Origin: Stanieria cyanosphaera PCC 7437
GTDB lineage: Bacteria > Cyanobacteriota > Cyanobacteriia > Cyanobacteriales > Xenococcaceae
Direction of reading: 5' to 3'
Assembly (NCBI RefSeq): GCF_000317575.1
Contig: NC_019748.1
Location: forward strand, 1,504,001 to 1,568,000
Length of the DNA stretch: 64,000 nt
Position 1 is the first letter of the stretch, and the number at the start of each line of letters is the position of its first letter. This document shows, in pieces, positions 17,514-27,424 of this stretch. The notes under the pieces are model-generated. The model made no database searches, was not told where the DNA came from, and saw only the letters and a program-made list of their open reading frames with translations. The position numbers were made by a program, and so were the translations under genes.

Positions 17514-18680
17514 TTACATAAGTAAGTAATCACTAGTTAAATAGTTTGGATCGATTTGATGTTCACGTGGAAGATAAATAGCAACTGGTATTTCTATTCC
17601 ATGTAAATAACGACACATTATTCTTCCTACATCAGCCCAATTTAAATTTCCTAAACCACAACCCAAAGCAGGCATTGCTAGTGATTGAATTCCAACCTCC
17701 CTATAATTATTTCTCACCCAATTCAAACCTGCTTCAATATCCTCTAGACGAGAATTATCTTGCCATTTTCGTTTAGTTGAAAACAACAAAAACCATTTGA
17801 TTGCATTAGGAGTAGCAAGTGGAAAACTTAGATCTGCTAATTCTTGATCCAAAGAAGCTTCACGTTTATATAAATAAGGTTTTGTAGCAGTAAGCTGTTT
17901 ATTTCTACACGCATCTTGATATACAACATATACGTCAGGAAATTGATATTTTGCCCTTGAAGCTAATCCCTTACCCATTATGCCTTGAATATTGACGCTA
18001 ATTGTCAAAGTCTGCATATGGGAAAAGAACATATCTCCATCGATTAAAGAAAGATTACTTGAAATACGAGTTAGAGATCTAGGTAAGAAGAATATATGAG
18101 ATTCAGGAACAACAGAAATTTTAGCTGAACCTATAATTTGTTCAACTCGCTCTTTAGCTTTATGATCGGCTACAAAAATTGAATGAATTAAGCTAGGACT
18201 AATTTGTTCAGGAATCAAACATTCAGCCATTATTTTTCTTTTTGAACCATCATCCTCTTTCCACCAATCACTTTGAATAATTTTCCATTGTTGATTAAGT
18301 ATCTTTAATCCTTCTTTGAGAGAGAAAAAATTAGTAGGATCGTTAGCAGCATTACCGTCTGAAATCATACATCCTGAAATGTTTAATACCTCTGGTTTAA
18401 CTCCAACAACGGCAATATCCCTTTTATCTTTTTCATTAACTACCCGATACATCATCGGATTACGTGGCTGGAAATATAAATTGGCGTATTCCCATAAACT
18501 ATTTCTTTCAGGAGTAGATTTATCTTTACGTTTACTGACAATCGTGCTGTCATAAATTGGCGTATATGAAACTCCTAGTTCATCAACTTTTTTATGAGAT
18601 AAAATTCCTTTTTGAAGTATTGATGGTAAATTCTCAATATGTGTAATGTAATAAAGACTTTTAAGTTCGGGTTTATTCAT
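17514..18680 (-). CDS. DarT-like DNA ADP-ribosyltransferase fused to a DarG-like macrodomain
   Basis: One 388-residue protein appears to hold both halves of a DarTG toxin-antitoxin system. Residues about 1-205 match DarT (DUF4433): YYITHIENLPSILQKGILS with the NAD-side His14, FQPRNPMMY (70-78) and the catalytic-type Glu153 in MAECLIPEQI. DarT adds ADP-ribose to thymidine in single-stranded DNA. Residues about 212-372 match the DarG macrodomain, which removes that mark: IDGDMF, VNIQGIMGKGLA (Asn230), FSTKRKWQ (Lys303, where the catalytic Lys of thymidine-type hydrolases lies), RLEDIEAGL and PALGCGLGNLNW. The separate C-terminal domain of many DarG proteins, which also restrains DarT, is missing. 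No toxin or antitoxin partner gene is adjacent. Both active sites look intact; activity is inferred. Confidence 0.87.
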   Translation of the reverse strand: MNKPELKSLYYITHIENLPSILQKGILSHKKVDELGVSYTPIYDSTIVSKRKDKSTPERNSLWEYANLYFQPRNPMMYRVVNEKDKRDIAVVGVKPEVLNISGCMISDGNAANDPTNFFSLKEGLKILNQQWKIIQSDWWKEDDGSKRKIMAECLIPEQISPSLIHSIFVADHKAKERVEQIIGSAKISVVPESHIFFLPRSLTRISSNLSLIDGDMFFSHMQTLTISVNIQGIMGKGLASRAKYQFPDVYVVYQDACRNKQLTATKPYLYKREASLDQELADLSFPLATPNAIKWFLLFSTKRKWQDNSRLEDIEAGLNWVRNNYREVGIQSLAMPALGCGLGNLNWADVGRIMCRYLHGIEIPVAIYLPREHQIDPNYLTSDYLLM

Positions 18681-18873
18681 AAATAAATAATATTTATTTT
18701 AATTTCTATAATTAAGATAATCTTAAATTAGTATTTTTATACTAAGAATCACTTCTTCAAAATTCTAAGACAAACTTTGTTTCGATATCAATTCTCTTGA
18801 GCGAATTTTCCGATTTGCCAAATGACTGGTAGTTGTTGTATTTTTATTCGTCCTGATTCAATTGACTATTAAT

Positions 18874-19161
18874 ATGAGTAATCAAGACCAAATTCATCCT
18901 AGGGAAAAAAGCGATCGCGTTGTGATCGATAATTTATTAAATGCACAACCCAATGATTATCATTTAGTAGAATTAGCACGTTTAAGAATTCGCTATCATA
19001 ACTTTCCTGGTGCGCGTGAGATACAGAAAGATTTAGATCGAGTTTTACAGCAATGGCAGTTAACTGAAGCCCAATTATATGCCAAAACTCGCGAAATCCA
19101 TGAGAATGGTCAAGTCTATCGCCGTAAAATTAAAGATCAAGACCAACAAGATTGGACATAA
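18874..19161 (+). CDS. Conserved cyanobacterial protein, DUF3288 family
   Basis: The 95-residue, soluble, charged protein has the block NDYHLVELARLRIRYHNFPG followed by AREIQKDLDRVLQQWQLTE, which I recall as the core of the cyanobacterial DUF3288 family. No function is known. The ATG at 18874 is preferred over a TTG twelve bases upstream. It lies 144 bp before valS in the same direction. Confidence 0.7.
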   Translation: MSNQDQIHPREKSDRVVIDNLLNAQPNDYHLVELARLRIRYHNFPGAREIQKDLDRVLQQWQLTEAQLYAKTREIHENGQVYRRKIKDQDQQDWT

Positions 19162-19305
19162 ATTCTGAAAATAGTCATGCAGACTAGCACATAAAACAGC
19201 ATTGATCGATACAATAAGAAATTGCTTCGACTACTTCAAAATTCGTAACTCTTTAAGGGCATTAACTGATCTTAAATGTCCATACTGTTAACCCCAGGCT
19301 AGTTT

Positions 19306-22038
19306 ATGACTGCAACTACACCAATTCTATCTGCTCAATACGACCCTACTGATACCGAAGCTAAATGGCAAAAATACTGGGAAGAACAAGAAGTTTTTAA
19401 AGCCGATCCCAATCATCCAGGTGAACCCTATTGTATTGTCATTCCGCCACCGAATGTTACAGGTAGTCTTCATATGGGACACGCTTTTGAACATTCTTTA
19501 ATTGATACGCTGATCCGCTATCACAGAATGATTGGACGCAATACCCTCTGGTTACCTGGTACTGATCACGCCAGTATTGCAGTGAGTGCCATTTTAGATA
19601 ATCAGCTAAAGGCAGAAGGAACAACTCGCTACGATATTGGCAGAGAAACTTATTTAGCTAAAGCTTGGCAGTGGAAAGAAGAGTCAGGCAGCACTATTCT
19701 CAATCAATTAAGAAGAATTGGGGTTTCGGTTGATTGGTCGCGGTCGCGATTTACAATGGATGAGGGTTTATCTCATGCCGTCAAAACTGCTTTTATTCAA
19801 CTCCACGAAGAAGGATTAATTTATCGAGGTAATTATTTAGTTAATTGGTGTCCTGCTACTCAATCAGCAGTTTCGGATTTAGAAGTAGAGAATCAAGAAG
19901 TAGACGGACATCTCTGGCATTTTCGTTATCCTCTTAGTGATGGAAATGGTTATGTTGAAGTAGCGACTACTCGTCCTGAAACGATGTTGGGTGATACGGG
20001 GGTAGCAGTTAATCCTAACGATGAGCGCTATAAAAATTTAATCGGTAACACTTTAACTCTACCAATTATAGGAAGAGAGATTCCGATTTTTGCCGATGAG
20101 TTGGTCGATCCTGAGTTTGGTACTGGTTGTGTTAAAGTTACTCCTGCCCACGATCCGAACGATTTTGAAATGGGACAACGGCATAACTTGCCCTTCATCA
20201 ACATCATGAATAAGGACGGTACTCTCAATGAAAATGCAGGAGAGTTTGAAGGACAGGATCGTTTTGTTGCCCGTAAAAATGTAGTTAAAAAGTTAGAAGA
20301 ATTAGGAGTATTAGTTAAGGTAGAAGATTATAAACATAGTGTTCCTTATAGCGATCGCGGTAAAGTTCCAGTTGAACCACTTCTTTCTACCCAATGGTTT
20401 GTTAAAATTGAACCTCTAGCAACTAAAGCTTTAGCATTTTTAGACCAACAGGATTCTCCTCACTATGTACCCGATCGCTGGAAAAAAGTCTATCGTGATT
20501 GGTTAGTTAAACTAAAGGATTGGTGTATCTCACGTCAGTTGTGGTGGGGTCATCAAATTCCTGCTTGGTACGTAGTCTCAGAAACAGATGAAGAGATTAC
20601 CGATACTACTCCCTACATTGTTGCCTATAACGAAGCAGAAGCCCGACAAAAAGCTATTGCCGAATACGGGGAAAATATTCAATTAGAACAAGATCATGAT
20701 GTCCTCGATACCTGGTTCTCTTCTGGTTTATGGCCCTTTTCAACAATGGGTTGGCCTCAAGAAACTATTGATTTAAAAACCTATTATCCTACTACTACCC
20801 TAGTTACTGGTTTTGATATTATCTTCTTCTGGGTAGCTAGAATGACGATGATGGCAGGACATTTCACCAATCAAATGCCCTTTCGAGATGTTTATATCCA
20901 CGGGTTGGTATTGGATGAAAAAGGACAAAAAATGTCCAAATCCAAAAACAATGGCATCGATCCGTTGTTAATGATTGATAAATATGGTGCGGATGCGCTG
21001 CGCTATACCTTAATTAAAAAAGTAGCAGGTGCAGGACAAAATATCAGCTTTGATTATGACCGCCAAACCGATGAATCCTCTTCTGTAGAAGCATCTCGTA
21101 ACTTCGCTAACAAACTTTGGAATGCTGCTAGATTTGTAATGATGAATCTAGACGGTAAAACACCACAGCAACTAGGCGAACCAGATCTAGAGAATTTGGA
21201 ATTATGCGATGCCTGGATTTTATCTCGTTATCATCAAGTAGTTAAACAAACCAGAAATTACATCGAAGCTTATGGTTTAGGCGAAGCAGCTAACGGACTA
21301 TATGATTTTATTTGGGGTGATTTTTGCGATTGGTATATTGAACTGATTAAAACTCGACTTTGGCAAGATAATAGTTCTGAATCTCGTTGCATTGCCCAAC
21401 AAACCTTAGCTTATATTTTAGAAGGTATTTTAAAACTACTGCATCCTTTTATGCCTCATATTACTGAAGAAATTTGGCAGACTCTCACCCAAGTAGAGGG
21501 GAAAGAAGTACTTGCTTTACAAAACTATCCTGAAATTCAAGCAAATCTAATTAATCCCGAACTAGAGCAAGATTTTGATTTAATCTTCGGTGTAATTCGC
21601 ACTATTCGCAATTTACGAGCAGAAGCGGGTATTAAACCAGGAACTAAAATCACAGTAATCCTACAAACGGAAAATTCTCAAGAAATTCAGACAATTGAAT
21701 CAGGGAAAACTTACATCCAAGATTTAGCCAAAGTTGAACAACTCAAACTTACTCAAAGCTTAACCGAAGATTACGGACAAGCAATTGCTGGCGTAATTGG
21801 CACCATCCAAACCTTAATTCCTTTAACAGGTATTGTTGATATTGCTGCACTTCGTAGTAAATTAGAGAAAAATTTAGCTAAAGTAGAAGCAGAAGTGAAA
21901 TCTTTATCTGGTCGTTTGAGCAACCCAGGCTTTGTTAACAAAGCACCAGCCGAAGTAGTCCAAGGTGCAAAAGAAGCTCTGGCAGAAGCAGAAAAACAAG
22001 CAGAGATTTTACGAGAACGATTAAACCGTCTGAAGTAA
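19306..22038 (+). CDS. valS: Valine--tRNA ligase
   Basis: The 910-residue class I synthetase shows the HIGH-type motif in [13 protein letters not shown], the KMSKS loop ([14 protein letters not shown]), the editing-domain segment [17 protein letters not shown] and the valine-specific GTDHASI. A C-terminal coiled coil (about 840-910) is the usual ValRS arm. It charges tRNA-Val and edits threonine. Length is normal and there is no sign of inactivation. Confidence 0.98.
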   Translation: MTATTPILSAQYDPTDTEAKWQKYWEEQEVFKADPNHPGEPYCIVIPPPNVTGSLHMGHAFEHSLIDTLIRYHRMIGRNTLWLPGTDHASIAVSAILDNQLKAEGTTRYDIGRETYLAKAWQWKEESGSTILNQLRRIGVSVDWSRSRFTMDEGLSHAVKTAFIQLHEEGLIYRGNYLVNWCPATQSAVSDLEVENQEVDGHLWHFRYPLSDGNGYVEVATTRPETMLGDTGVAVNPNDERYKNLIGNTLTLPIIGREIPIFADELVDPEFGTGCVKVTPAHDPNDFEMGQRHNLPFINIMNKDGTLNENAGEFEGQDRFVARKNVVKKLEELGVLVKVEDYKHSVPYSDRGKVPVEPLLSTQWFVKIEPLATKALAFLDQQDSPHYVPDRWKKVYRDWLVKLKDWCISRQLWWGHQIPAWYVVSETDEEITDTTPYIVAYNEAEARQKAIAEYGENIQLEQDHDVLDTWFSSGLWPFSTMGWPQETIDLKTYYPTTTLVTGFDIIFFWVARMTMMAGHFTNQMPFRDVYIHGLVLDEKGQKMSKSKNNGIDPLLMIDKYGADALRYTLIKKVAGAGQNISFDYDRQTDESSSVEASRNFANKLWNAARFVMMNLDGKTPQQLGEPDLENLELCDAWILSRYHQVVKQTRNYIEAYGLGEAANGLYDFIWGDFCDWYIELIKTRLWQDNSSESRCIAQQTLAYILEGILKLLHPFMPHITEEIWQTLTQVEGKEVLALQNYPEIQANLINPELEQDFDLIFGVIRTIRNLRAEAGIKPGTKITVILQTENSQEIQTIESGKTYIQDLAKVEQLKLTQSLTEDYGQAIAGVIGTIQTLIPLTGIVDIAALRSKLEKNLAKVEAEVKSLSGRLSNPGFVNKAPAEVVQGAKEALAEAEKQAEILRERLNRLK

Positions 22039-22123
22039 TTAGGTAGATGGTCATTTTTTTCAATCTGTCAACTTTAATTCTATTATTTCCCCATAACTCT
22101 AATGACCAGTGCTTAAAACAGCT

Positions 22124-22561
22124 ATGTTACATTTAGCTCAAATTCAAAAAAATCCCACTTCAGGCGAGATGGAATTACAGTTTCTTGCCCATCAATATTC
22201 AGAGAAAATTTGGGAAGTTGATGAGCCTTATGTTGTGCCATTAACAGAGAAGTTATCTTTGGGTGAAGGAGTATTAGTTTTGGTCGAGTATGGGGAAGAA
22301 AAACAAATAATTAGCATCTCCACCGCAACAGATTGGGTTTTAAATCTAGTCAAACAATATCTCCATAAAAACTCAATTAATTCTCAATTTTTGGCAGCAG
22401 AACAAGAAAAAATCGAGCAGTGGCGACAAGAAATTACGGCTCAAAGTTTAGAGTTAAACCGTCGTTTTTTAGAAATTGAAACTCGTCGCGAACAATTACA
22501 AGAATTAGAGCAAACTCTTAAAGAAAATCGAGAAAGCCAATCTAGTAATTCTGGTACTTAA
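22124..22561 (+). CDS. Hypothetical protein with C-terminal coiled coil
   Basis: A 145-residue protein that starts MLHLAQIQKNPTSGEMELQFLAHQ. The first 85 residues look like a small beta-rich domain; residues about 95-145 are a charged helix likely to form a coiled coil (ELNRRFLEIETRREQLQELE). A GTG five codons upstream is another possible start. It follows valS by 85 bp in the same direction and may share its transcript. Related proteins seem limited to cyanobacteria; no function is assigned. Confidence 0.65.
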   Translation: MLHLAQIQKNPTSGEMELQFLAHQYSEKIWEVDEPYVVPLTEKLSLGEGVLVLVEYGEEKQIISISTATDWVLNLVKQYLHKNSINSQFLAAEQEKIEQWRQEITAQSLELNRRFLEIETRREQLQELEQTLKENRESQSSNSGT

Positions 22562-22568
22562 TTAAGTT

Positions 22569-22603
22569 GCGGTCGCCTTCGGCGTAGGCTTCGCCGAGAT
22601 CGC
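22569..22603. repeat. Palindromic GC-rich interspersed repeat
   Basis: GCGGTCGCCTTCGGCG followed by TAGGCTTCGCCGAGATCGC forms a strong imperfect hairpin and is far richer in G+C than its surroundings. It resembles the short palindromic repeats scattered through many cyanobacterial genomes. Confidence 0.5.
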
Positions 22604-22792
22604 TTACTTTGACTCTTATAGCCTAACCGAATCTAGACAATTTCTAGGTCAGTTTCAGCAAAGGTTAAAACATTAACGTTAGATAAAGAAAAGTTTATTT
22701 TATTTTTAATTAAAATCTTTTTCTTTCTTTGGAAGGATTAATTTATTTGAAGCTTTTTTGACACTGTAAACAGAAGCATTTGAATAAAAATT

Positions 22793-23008
22793 ATGACAGA
22801 CCAAAATAATCGACCCGTAGACTTTTCTAAAGCTAAAACACCTTCTAGTTATATCGAGAGAGAAGCTCACAAAGAAGGAACAGCAGATGCAGCACAAAAG
22901 GAGCAGGAGTTTACCTACGAACAACAATCAGAAAATACAGTGGCTCACAAACAAAATATTACCGCGCATATTCCTGGTGGTAGCACCATTGTAGATGTAG
23001 ACAAATAA
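22793..23008 (+). CDS. Small hydrophilic protein of unknown function
   Basis: The 71 residues are very polar (MTDQNNRPVDFSKAKTPSSY, then QKEQEFTYEQQSENTVAHKQ), without a hydrophobic helix or signal peptide; the last part, NITAHIPGGSTIVDVDK, looks folded. Most of the chain is probably disordered. The codon pattern is like that of neighbouring genes, which supports it as real. No family recognised. Confidence 0.5.
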   Translation: MTDQNNRPVDFSKAKTPSSYIEREAHKEGTADAAQKEQEFTYEQQSENTVAHKQNITAHIPGGSTIVDVDK

Positions 23009-23023
23009 ATTGGTGCGAGTGCA

Positions 23024-23174
23024 ATGGAAAGATGGGACGACAGTAATGGCAATCCCCAAACTAATGCTGCTTTAGTTACTCGTAAGCTGGTATCGTCGTA
23101 GTGGTAAATCAGAATCGCACCGTTTGACTGAAGAACGGCAGCAAATAGCTGAAGCTTTACTAATTAAGGTTTAA
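23024..23174 (+). pseudogene. Possible decayed gene fragment
   Basis: ATG at 23024 gives MERWDDSNGNPQTNAALVTRK before an in-frame stop near 23100. In another frame the text goes on as SWYRRSGKSESHRLTEERQQ to a TAA at 23172. The two pieces join smoothly if one base shift is allowed near 23085. It overlaps the 3' end of the convergent gene by 15 bases. The family is not recognised and the reading may be chance. Confidence 0.2.
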
Positions 23175-23996
23175 TTTTTGCTTATATGGTTCAAAACAGT
23201 AATACTTGGGAATTGAATCCAATCTAACGTGAAGCCAGTAAACTCCTAACCCCGATGTACTGACCCAGATCGGCTGCTCGTTAAGTTTTTGTTTTAGCTC
23301 GCGTCCGACGGTTTGCCATAATAAATGCTGTTGAGATTCGGGTGCATTTCGGACAAAAGCAGCTATATGAGTACTCTGTGGTATATCAGTAATGGGACAA
23401 GGTACGACAAGTAAAGCATCGTTTCCTAGATTGGGAAAGGTTACAACTTCAGAGCTTGCCGATTCAAAATGTTGTCTGAAGTCACTAGGGTCTGGTTCTA
23501 GGTCAGCTAATTTGGGACTATCAATCAGGACAAATTCAAATACTTCTCGCTTTACACTAGATTTAGTAACTGGTGGTGTTTCCCAAAAATAAGCTGTCAT
23601 GGGCGTGTCGGCTAACAGAGAGATGAAAAACTCTCTAAAGTTATTATCCCGTTGCCACAGTTCGATTACTTCAGAATAAGTTAGCTGTTTATCGTTACAA
23701 AAGATAGAAATTTTATGGATACGGTCAGAATCAATTAGTTCGCGCTGGGATTTCCACATATCATTATCTAAACTCAAGTTCTTCTTGGGGTAATATTTCC
23801 CCGTACTTTTCAATGATAATTCTGGCAGTTTCGGATCATCTTTCTGCTCTGAAGAATAAACCCCATGAAATAGTTTAGCGATATCATTTCCTTCAGCGAT
23901 CGCTAGCTTTTTTAGAGTGGGATATTGAATTAAGAAAGCTTTAAGGCGGTGTGATTCTGCTACGGGAAAAGCTTTGTAGAGAGAATTGAAAGTCAA
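23160..23996 (-). CDS. Conserved protein of unknown function (DUF6940-like)
   Basis: The 278-residue, soluble protein has MTAYFWETPPVT, FEFVLIDSPKLADLEPDPSDF and a C-terminal STSGLGVYWLHVRLDSIPKYY. I associate this pattern with DUF6940, whose members make one-protein families in cyanobacteria and plants; the function is unknown. No signal peptide or membrane helix. It stands alone with 57 bp to the divergent lipoprotein gene. Confidence 0.6.
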   Translation of the reverse strand: MTFNSLYKAFPVAESHRLKAFLIQYPTLKKLAIAEGNDIAKLFHGVYSSEQKDDPKLPELSLKSTGKYYPKKNLSLDNDMWKSQRELIDSDRIHKISIFCNDKQLTYSEVIELWQRDNNFREFFISLLADTPMTAYFWETPPVTKSSVKREVFEFVLIDSPKLADLEPDPSDFRQHFESASSEVVTFPNLGNDALLVVPCPITDIPQSTHIAAFVRNAPESQQHLLWQTVGRELKQKLNEQPIWVSTSGLGVYWLHVRLDSIPKYYCFEPYKQKLNLN

Positions 23997-24053
23997 TTAA
24001 TTAGTAATTTAAAAATCACTCTTCAAGCAGGGCAGGGATTTATAATCTAAAAA

Positions 24054-24392
24054 ATGATGGATTATCAAACTAAAATCATTAGAGCGATCGTGATAAAAAA
24101 AGTAACTTTACCTTTATTTCTGAGCTTATCTTTTTTATTTGGAGCTTGCCAACAAGATTCAACTCAAACCCCCAATAATGAAGGAGTAGAAAGTCAAATA
24201 GAAAAAGCTGGGGAAGATGCTGGCAAAGCGATAGAAGAAGCTGGAAAAGATGCAGGGAAGGCTATAGAAGATGCTAAAGGAGCCACGGAAGAAGGACTTA
24301 ATGATGCTGGCAACACTATCAAAGAAACTATTAATAATGCTGGTGAAGCGATAGAGGAGGCTGGTAAATCTATTAAAGATGCAACCAATTAG
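24054..24392 (+). CDS. Small lipoprotein with Ala/Gly/Glu helical repeats
   Basis: The N-terminus has a hydrophobic stretch ending in the lipobox LFGAC, so the mature protein should be lipid-anchored at the Cys. The rest is a run of imperfect 11-residue helical repeats (GEDAGKAIEEAGKDAGKAIE, then DAGNTIKETINNAGEAIEE), like those in small cyanobacterial stress lipoproteins and LEA-like proteins. A GTG at 24090 (MIKKVTLPLFLS) would give a more usual lipoprotein leader and may be the true start. Function unknown. Confidence 0.65.
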   Translation: MMDYQTKIIRAIVIKKVTLPLFLSLSFLFGACQQDSTQTPNNEGVESQIEKAGEDAGKAIEEAGKDAGKAIEDAKGATEEGLNDAGNTIKETINNAGEAIEEAGKSIKDATN

Positions 24393-24577
24393 GTGTTTGG
24401 TTAGCGGAAGAGAAATTTTGGTCGCTAAAAGATTTTTTTCTCGAAACTGTCACATTAAAGGGCTAAACTGAGAAACAGTAGCCAAAGAAAACTTACTGCG
24501 GTGTTAAGACTTTAGAGAGATTTATAAAAATTACGACATTGTTAACATTTATTTTGATCAGTATGTAGGCAGAATAG

Positions 24578-24910
24578 ATGTCATCCCAATTAAACCACGA
24601 GCCAGAGATTAAGGCGAGGCAAACAACGTTATTTGATCGCACATTTAGAGACAGCGAAGGCAGGATTGTTCTGGCGCAGAAGCCCAATCTCCCGATCATA
24701 GTTGGATTAACAGCGACTTTACTTCAACCTCTATTTACAAATAGCAAACTCCAAACAGGATTGGATTTAGTAGCATTTGGTGCTTTGTTTACTTGGGCGT
24801 GGCTGGAACTTTTTGAAGGGGTTAACTACTTCCGTCGAACGCTCGGAGGCCTGGTGTTAGTGGGTTTACTCGCTTTCAAAATTTACAGCAGTGGGAACGT
24901 TAATTTCTAA
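24578..24910 (+). CDS. Small membrane protein of unknown function
   Basis: The 110-residue protein has a charged N-terminal 45 residues (TLFDRTFRDSEGRIVLAQKP) and then three short hydrophobic segments (LPIIVGLTATLLQPLF, LDLVAFGALFTWAWLELF and LGGLVLVGLLAFKIY). Similar small integral proteins are widespread in cyanobacteria without a known role. It stands alone between stress-type genes. Confidence 0.6.
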   Translation: MSSQLNHEPEIKARQTTLFDRTFRDSEGRIVLAQKPNLPIIVGLTATLLQPLFTNSKLQTGLDLVAFGALFTWAWLELFEGVNYFRRTLGGLVLVGLLAFKIYSSGNVNF

Positions 24911-24964
24911 ATTGTATTCGCGCTAAAAGAAGTTACTTGGATTTCGAGAAAGTTTTAGTTGGAG

Positions 24965-25002
24965 GGAGCGTGACAGCTTCGCGTTCTCTTGGAGACCGCT
25001 CC
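24965..25002. repeat. Short palindromic repeat
   Basis: GGAGCG (24965-24970) pairs with CGCTCC (24997-25002). The loop CTTCGCGTTCTCTTGGAGA is of the GC-rich interspersed kind common in cyanobacteria. Confidence 0.35.
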
Positions 25003-25009
25003 ATAACAG

Positions 25010-25039
25010 AAAAACCCAGCCACATAGTTGCAACTGGGT
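25010..25039 (-). terminator. Rho-independent terminator of the small heat-shock protein gene
   Basis: On the minus strand ACCCAG and CTGGGT form a stem followed by a T run, 45 bp past the hsp20 stop. Confidence 0.65.
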
Positions 25040-25083
25040 ATCCGATTAATCTATATCGCTATTGATTCGTTACCCTTGAAAAT

Positions 25084-25527
25084 TTATGCAGTAGCTTCAC
25101 CTAGATTTACTTTCACTACTTTATTCTTTTCTTCTTCAGACTTGGGTAGAGTGAGGTTGAGGATACCGTCTTTGTAGTCTGCGGTAACGTTGGTGTTTTG
25201 AATCCGTGCGGGTAGGGGAATTACTCTAGAGAATTTACCGTAACGGAATTCAGAACGAGTTTTTTCTTTGATTTCAGATCTTCTTTCACCAGAAATTGCT
25301 ACTCGATCAGCCATTACTTGAATGTCTAAATCTTTGGCTTCCATGCCAGGAACTTCTAGTTTGAGGTGAAAAGCTTCATCGGTTTCGCTTAGTTCGGCTG
25401 CGGGAACTTTAGCTAAATTACCAAATTCAGCCCAATTATCAGGAGTCAAAACATCATCAAATAATCTGTTTAATTGACGTTGTAGAGTGTTCATTTCTTG
25501 CCAGGGATTGTAACGTACTAAAGTCAT
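25084..25527 (-). CDS. Small heat-shock protein, Hsp20/alpha-crystallin family
   Basis: The 147-residue chaperone has an N-terminal segment RYNPWQEMNTLQRQLNRLFDD and an alpha-crystallin domain (about 45-135) with the family marks LEVPGMEAKDLDIQV, RYGKFSRVIPLP and YKDGILNLTLPK. It binds unfolding proteins and, in cyanobacteria, can stabilise thylakoids under heat. AAGGAG stands 7 bases before the ATG. The leader is short, and I see no CIRCE element; an RNA thermometer that masks the AAGGAG is possible but not evident by eye. Confidence 0.95.
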   Translation of the reverse strand: MTLVRYNPWQEMNTLQRQLNRLFDDVLTPDNWAEFGNLAKVPAAELSETDEAFHLKLEVPGMEAKDLDIQVMADRVAISGERRSEIKEKTRSEFRYGKFSRVIPLPARIQNTNVTADYKDGILNLTLPKSEEEKNKVVKVNLGEATA

Positions 25528-25857
25528 GATTGTGTCTCCTTGAATTAATGGTTTGATAGTTGATTAACTTAGAGTTTCGATATGTTTGATTTGTTATCCC
25601 TATCTTAATAAGACCATCATTCACAAAGTAAGTGTGGCTTGTATCCCATAGACAGTAGTAGTTTCTGCACAGACATCTTCAAGCCATGAAATTTCGCTTC
25701 TCTACACTTCCCATATTTTATGAAGAATTAGGTTGACTTACTTAACCTAAGTATAGATTCTAATCTTTTTTTAATGACAATTCTTTAAGCATTAGTTAGA
25801 TTTAAAGAGAAATTTTAATAAAAAATAAAAAACACTAATTATAAAATTAAAACTTAA
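25528..25857. other. Divergent spacer upstream of hsp20
   Basis: The 330-bp A+T-rich stretch must hold the hsp20 promoter on the minus strand and that of the zinc-ribbon gene on the plus strand. No TTAGCACTC inverted repeat (CIRCE), no clear -35/-10 pair and no ORF were seen. Confidence 0.4.
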
Positions 25858-26094
25858 ATGAACGATTGTCCTTGTTGCTCCAATCGTTTATTGCGTCATT
25901 GGAAAAGTAACACCATAGCTTGGTATTGTCTTGATTGTCGTCAAGAAATGCCTAATTTTGCTCTTATTATTAAAAAACAACAGGTTAAATTCTTTTATAG
26001 CCGAGTACCTTTGAATTTAGTTACTTGTTATCAAAAAATCCCTCAAGAGATTTTAGAACAACTATCTTTCTATCAACAATTAAGCATCAAATAA
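25858..26094 (+). CDS. Small zinc-ribbon protein of unknown function
   Basis: The 78 residues begin with MNDCPCCSNRLLRHWKSNT followed by WYCLDCRQEMP. The two Cys-x-x-Cys pairs at either side of a beta hairpin make a zinc ribbon. The rest (LIIKKQQVKFFYSRVP) is basic. Small ribbons like this often bind nucleic acid or RNA polymerase, but no function can be claimed. It lies 102 bp before pyrD. Confidence 0.6.
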   Translation: MNDCPCCSNRLLRHWKSNTIAWYCLDCRQEMPNFALIIKKQQVKFFYSRVPLNLVTCYQKIPQEILEQLSFYQQLSIK

Positions 26095-26196
26095 ATTAAA
26101 TTTTGGTTTTTTAATTAAATAATCAAAAAAATTTTGAAATAAATATACTTAATTTTTATAACATTGACTAAGATAACAATGTAATTAATTAAAAGA

Positions 26197-27330
26197 ATGC
26201 TGAATTTTGCTAAATCTTTTTATCCTTTACTATTATTTGCTGCTAAAAACGATCCAGAAACTTCTCACCGCCAACTTCTCGATCTGCTTAATCAACTACA
26301 AAAATCTGAGCGTAGTACTTGGGGAAAATTAACTTTACAACAATTAGAAAAATCGTTTTGTTGTCAAGATTCTCGATTAAAACAACAGCTTTGGGGACTA
26401 AATTTTAATAATCCCCTGGGTTTAGCTCCAGGATTCGACAAAGATGGGGTAGCAGCGGGAGTCTGGTCTAGCTTTGGCTTTGGTTTTGCTGAATTAGGAG
26501 CAGTTACTTTTCATGCTCAATCAGGCAATCCTCGTCCTCGTTTATTTCGTTTACCATTAGACTACGCTGCTTTAAATCGCATGGGAGCGAATAATTTGGG
26601 TGCAGCAGTTATGGCAGATACCCTAGAACAAACTTGGCAAGCCTCACCACGACAAATTCCCATTGGCATTAACTTATGTAAGTCTAAAATTACTCCTTTA
26701 GAAGCAGCAGCAGGAGACTATTTAGAAAGTTTTCTCATGCTCAATGAGTTGGCAGATTATTTTGTGGTTAATGTTAGTTCTCCTAATACTCCTGGTTTAC
26801 GACAGTTACAAGCAAGTGAACAACTAGAACCGATTTTATCAACTTTACAGACAGCAAATGAATCACAAAAACCGATTTTAATTAAAATTGCACCCGATCT
26901 AGATTGGGAAGCGGTTACAAAAGTAATAGATTTAGTCAAAACTTATCGTTTGGCGGGAATTGTGGCGAGTAATACGACTATTCGTCGTGATGGTTTGAAA
27001 ACAAGCATTGTTCCTGCAACGGGCAATCACATTAAAGATGAAGCAGGAGGAATTAGCGGTGCGCCAGTTAAACAAAGATCTACAGAAATAATTAGATTTA
27101 TTTGGCAGCAAACCAACGGCTCAATTCCAATTATCGGCGTAGGTGGTATTTTTAATGCCGAAGATGCCTGGGAAAAGATTATTGCTGGTGCTAGTCTACT
27201 GCAAGTATACACTGGCTGGGTTTATGAAGGGCCTTGGTTAGTACCAAATGTTTTAAATGGATTGTTAACTAAATTAAACCGATATAATTTACCAGATATT
27301 TCAGCAGCAGTGGGATTAGAACATCGATAA
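26197..27330 (+). CDS. pyrD: Dihydroorotate dehydrogenase (quinone), class 2
   Basis: The 377-residue flavoenzyme oxidises dihydroorotate to orotate in pyrimidine synthesis and passes electrons to quinone. The class 2 N-terminal amphipathic helices ([21 protein letters not shown]) place it on the membrane. FMN-site marks are [24 protein letters not shown], the catalytic-Ser region [14 protein letters not shown] and [17 protein letters not shown]. Length is typical. Confidence 0.96.
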   Translation: MLNFAKSFYPLLLFAAKNDPETSHRQLLDLLNQLQKSERSTWGKLTLQQLEKSFCCQDSRLKQQLWGLNFNNPLGLAPGFDKDGVAAGVWSSFGFGFAELGAVTFHAQSGNPRPRLFRLPLDYAALNRMGANNLGAAVMADTLEQTWQASPRQIPIGINLCKSKITPLEAAAGDYLESFLMLNELADYFVVNVSSPNTPGLRQLQASEQLEPILSTLQTANESQKPILIKIAPDLDWEAVTKVIDLVKTYRLAGIVASNTTIRRDGLKTSIVPATGNHIKDEAGGISGAPVKQRSTEIIRFIWQQTNGSIPIIGVGGIFNAEDAWEKIIAGASLLQVYTGWVYEGPWLVPNVLNGLLTKLNRYNLPDISAAVGLEHR

Positions 27331-27424
27331 CAATTTGTTTTTGGGTTCTATTTAAAAATTTTCTTCCACATGACAGATGAAAAATCTGAGTCTAAGCTAG
27401 AGCGAAATCCTATTATCCTAGTTT

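Noticed and set aside
24194-24388. 64-codon minus-strand frame opposite the helical-repeat lipoprotein
   Set aside because: Ser/Ala/Pro repeats are exactly the antisense of the GKAIEEAG-type repeats.
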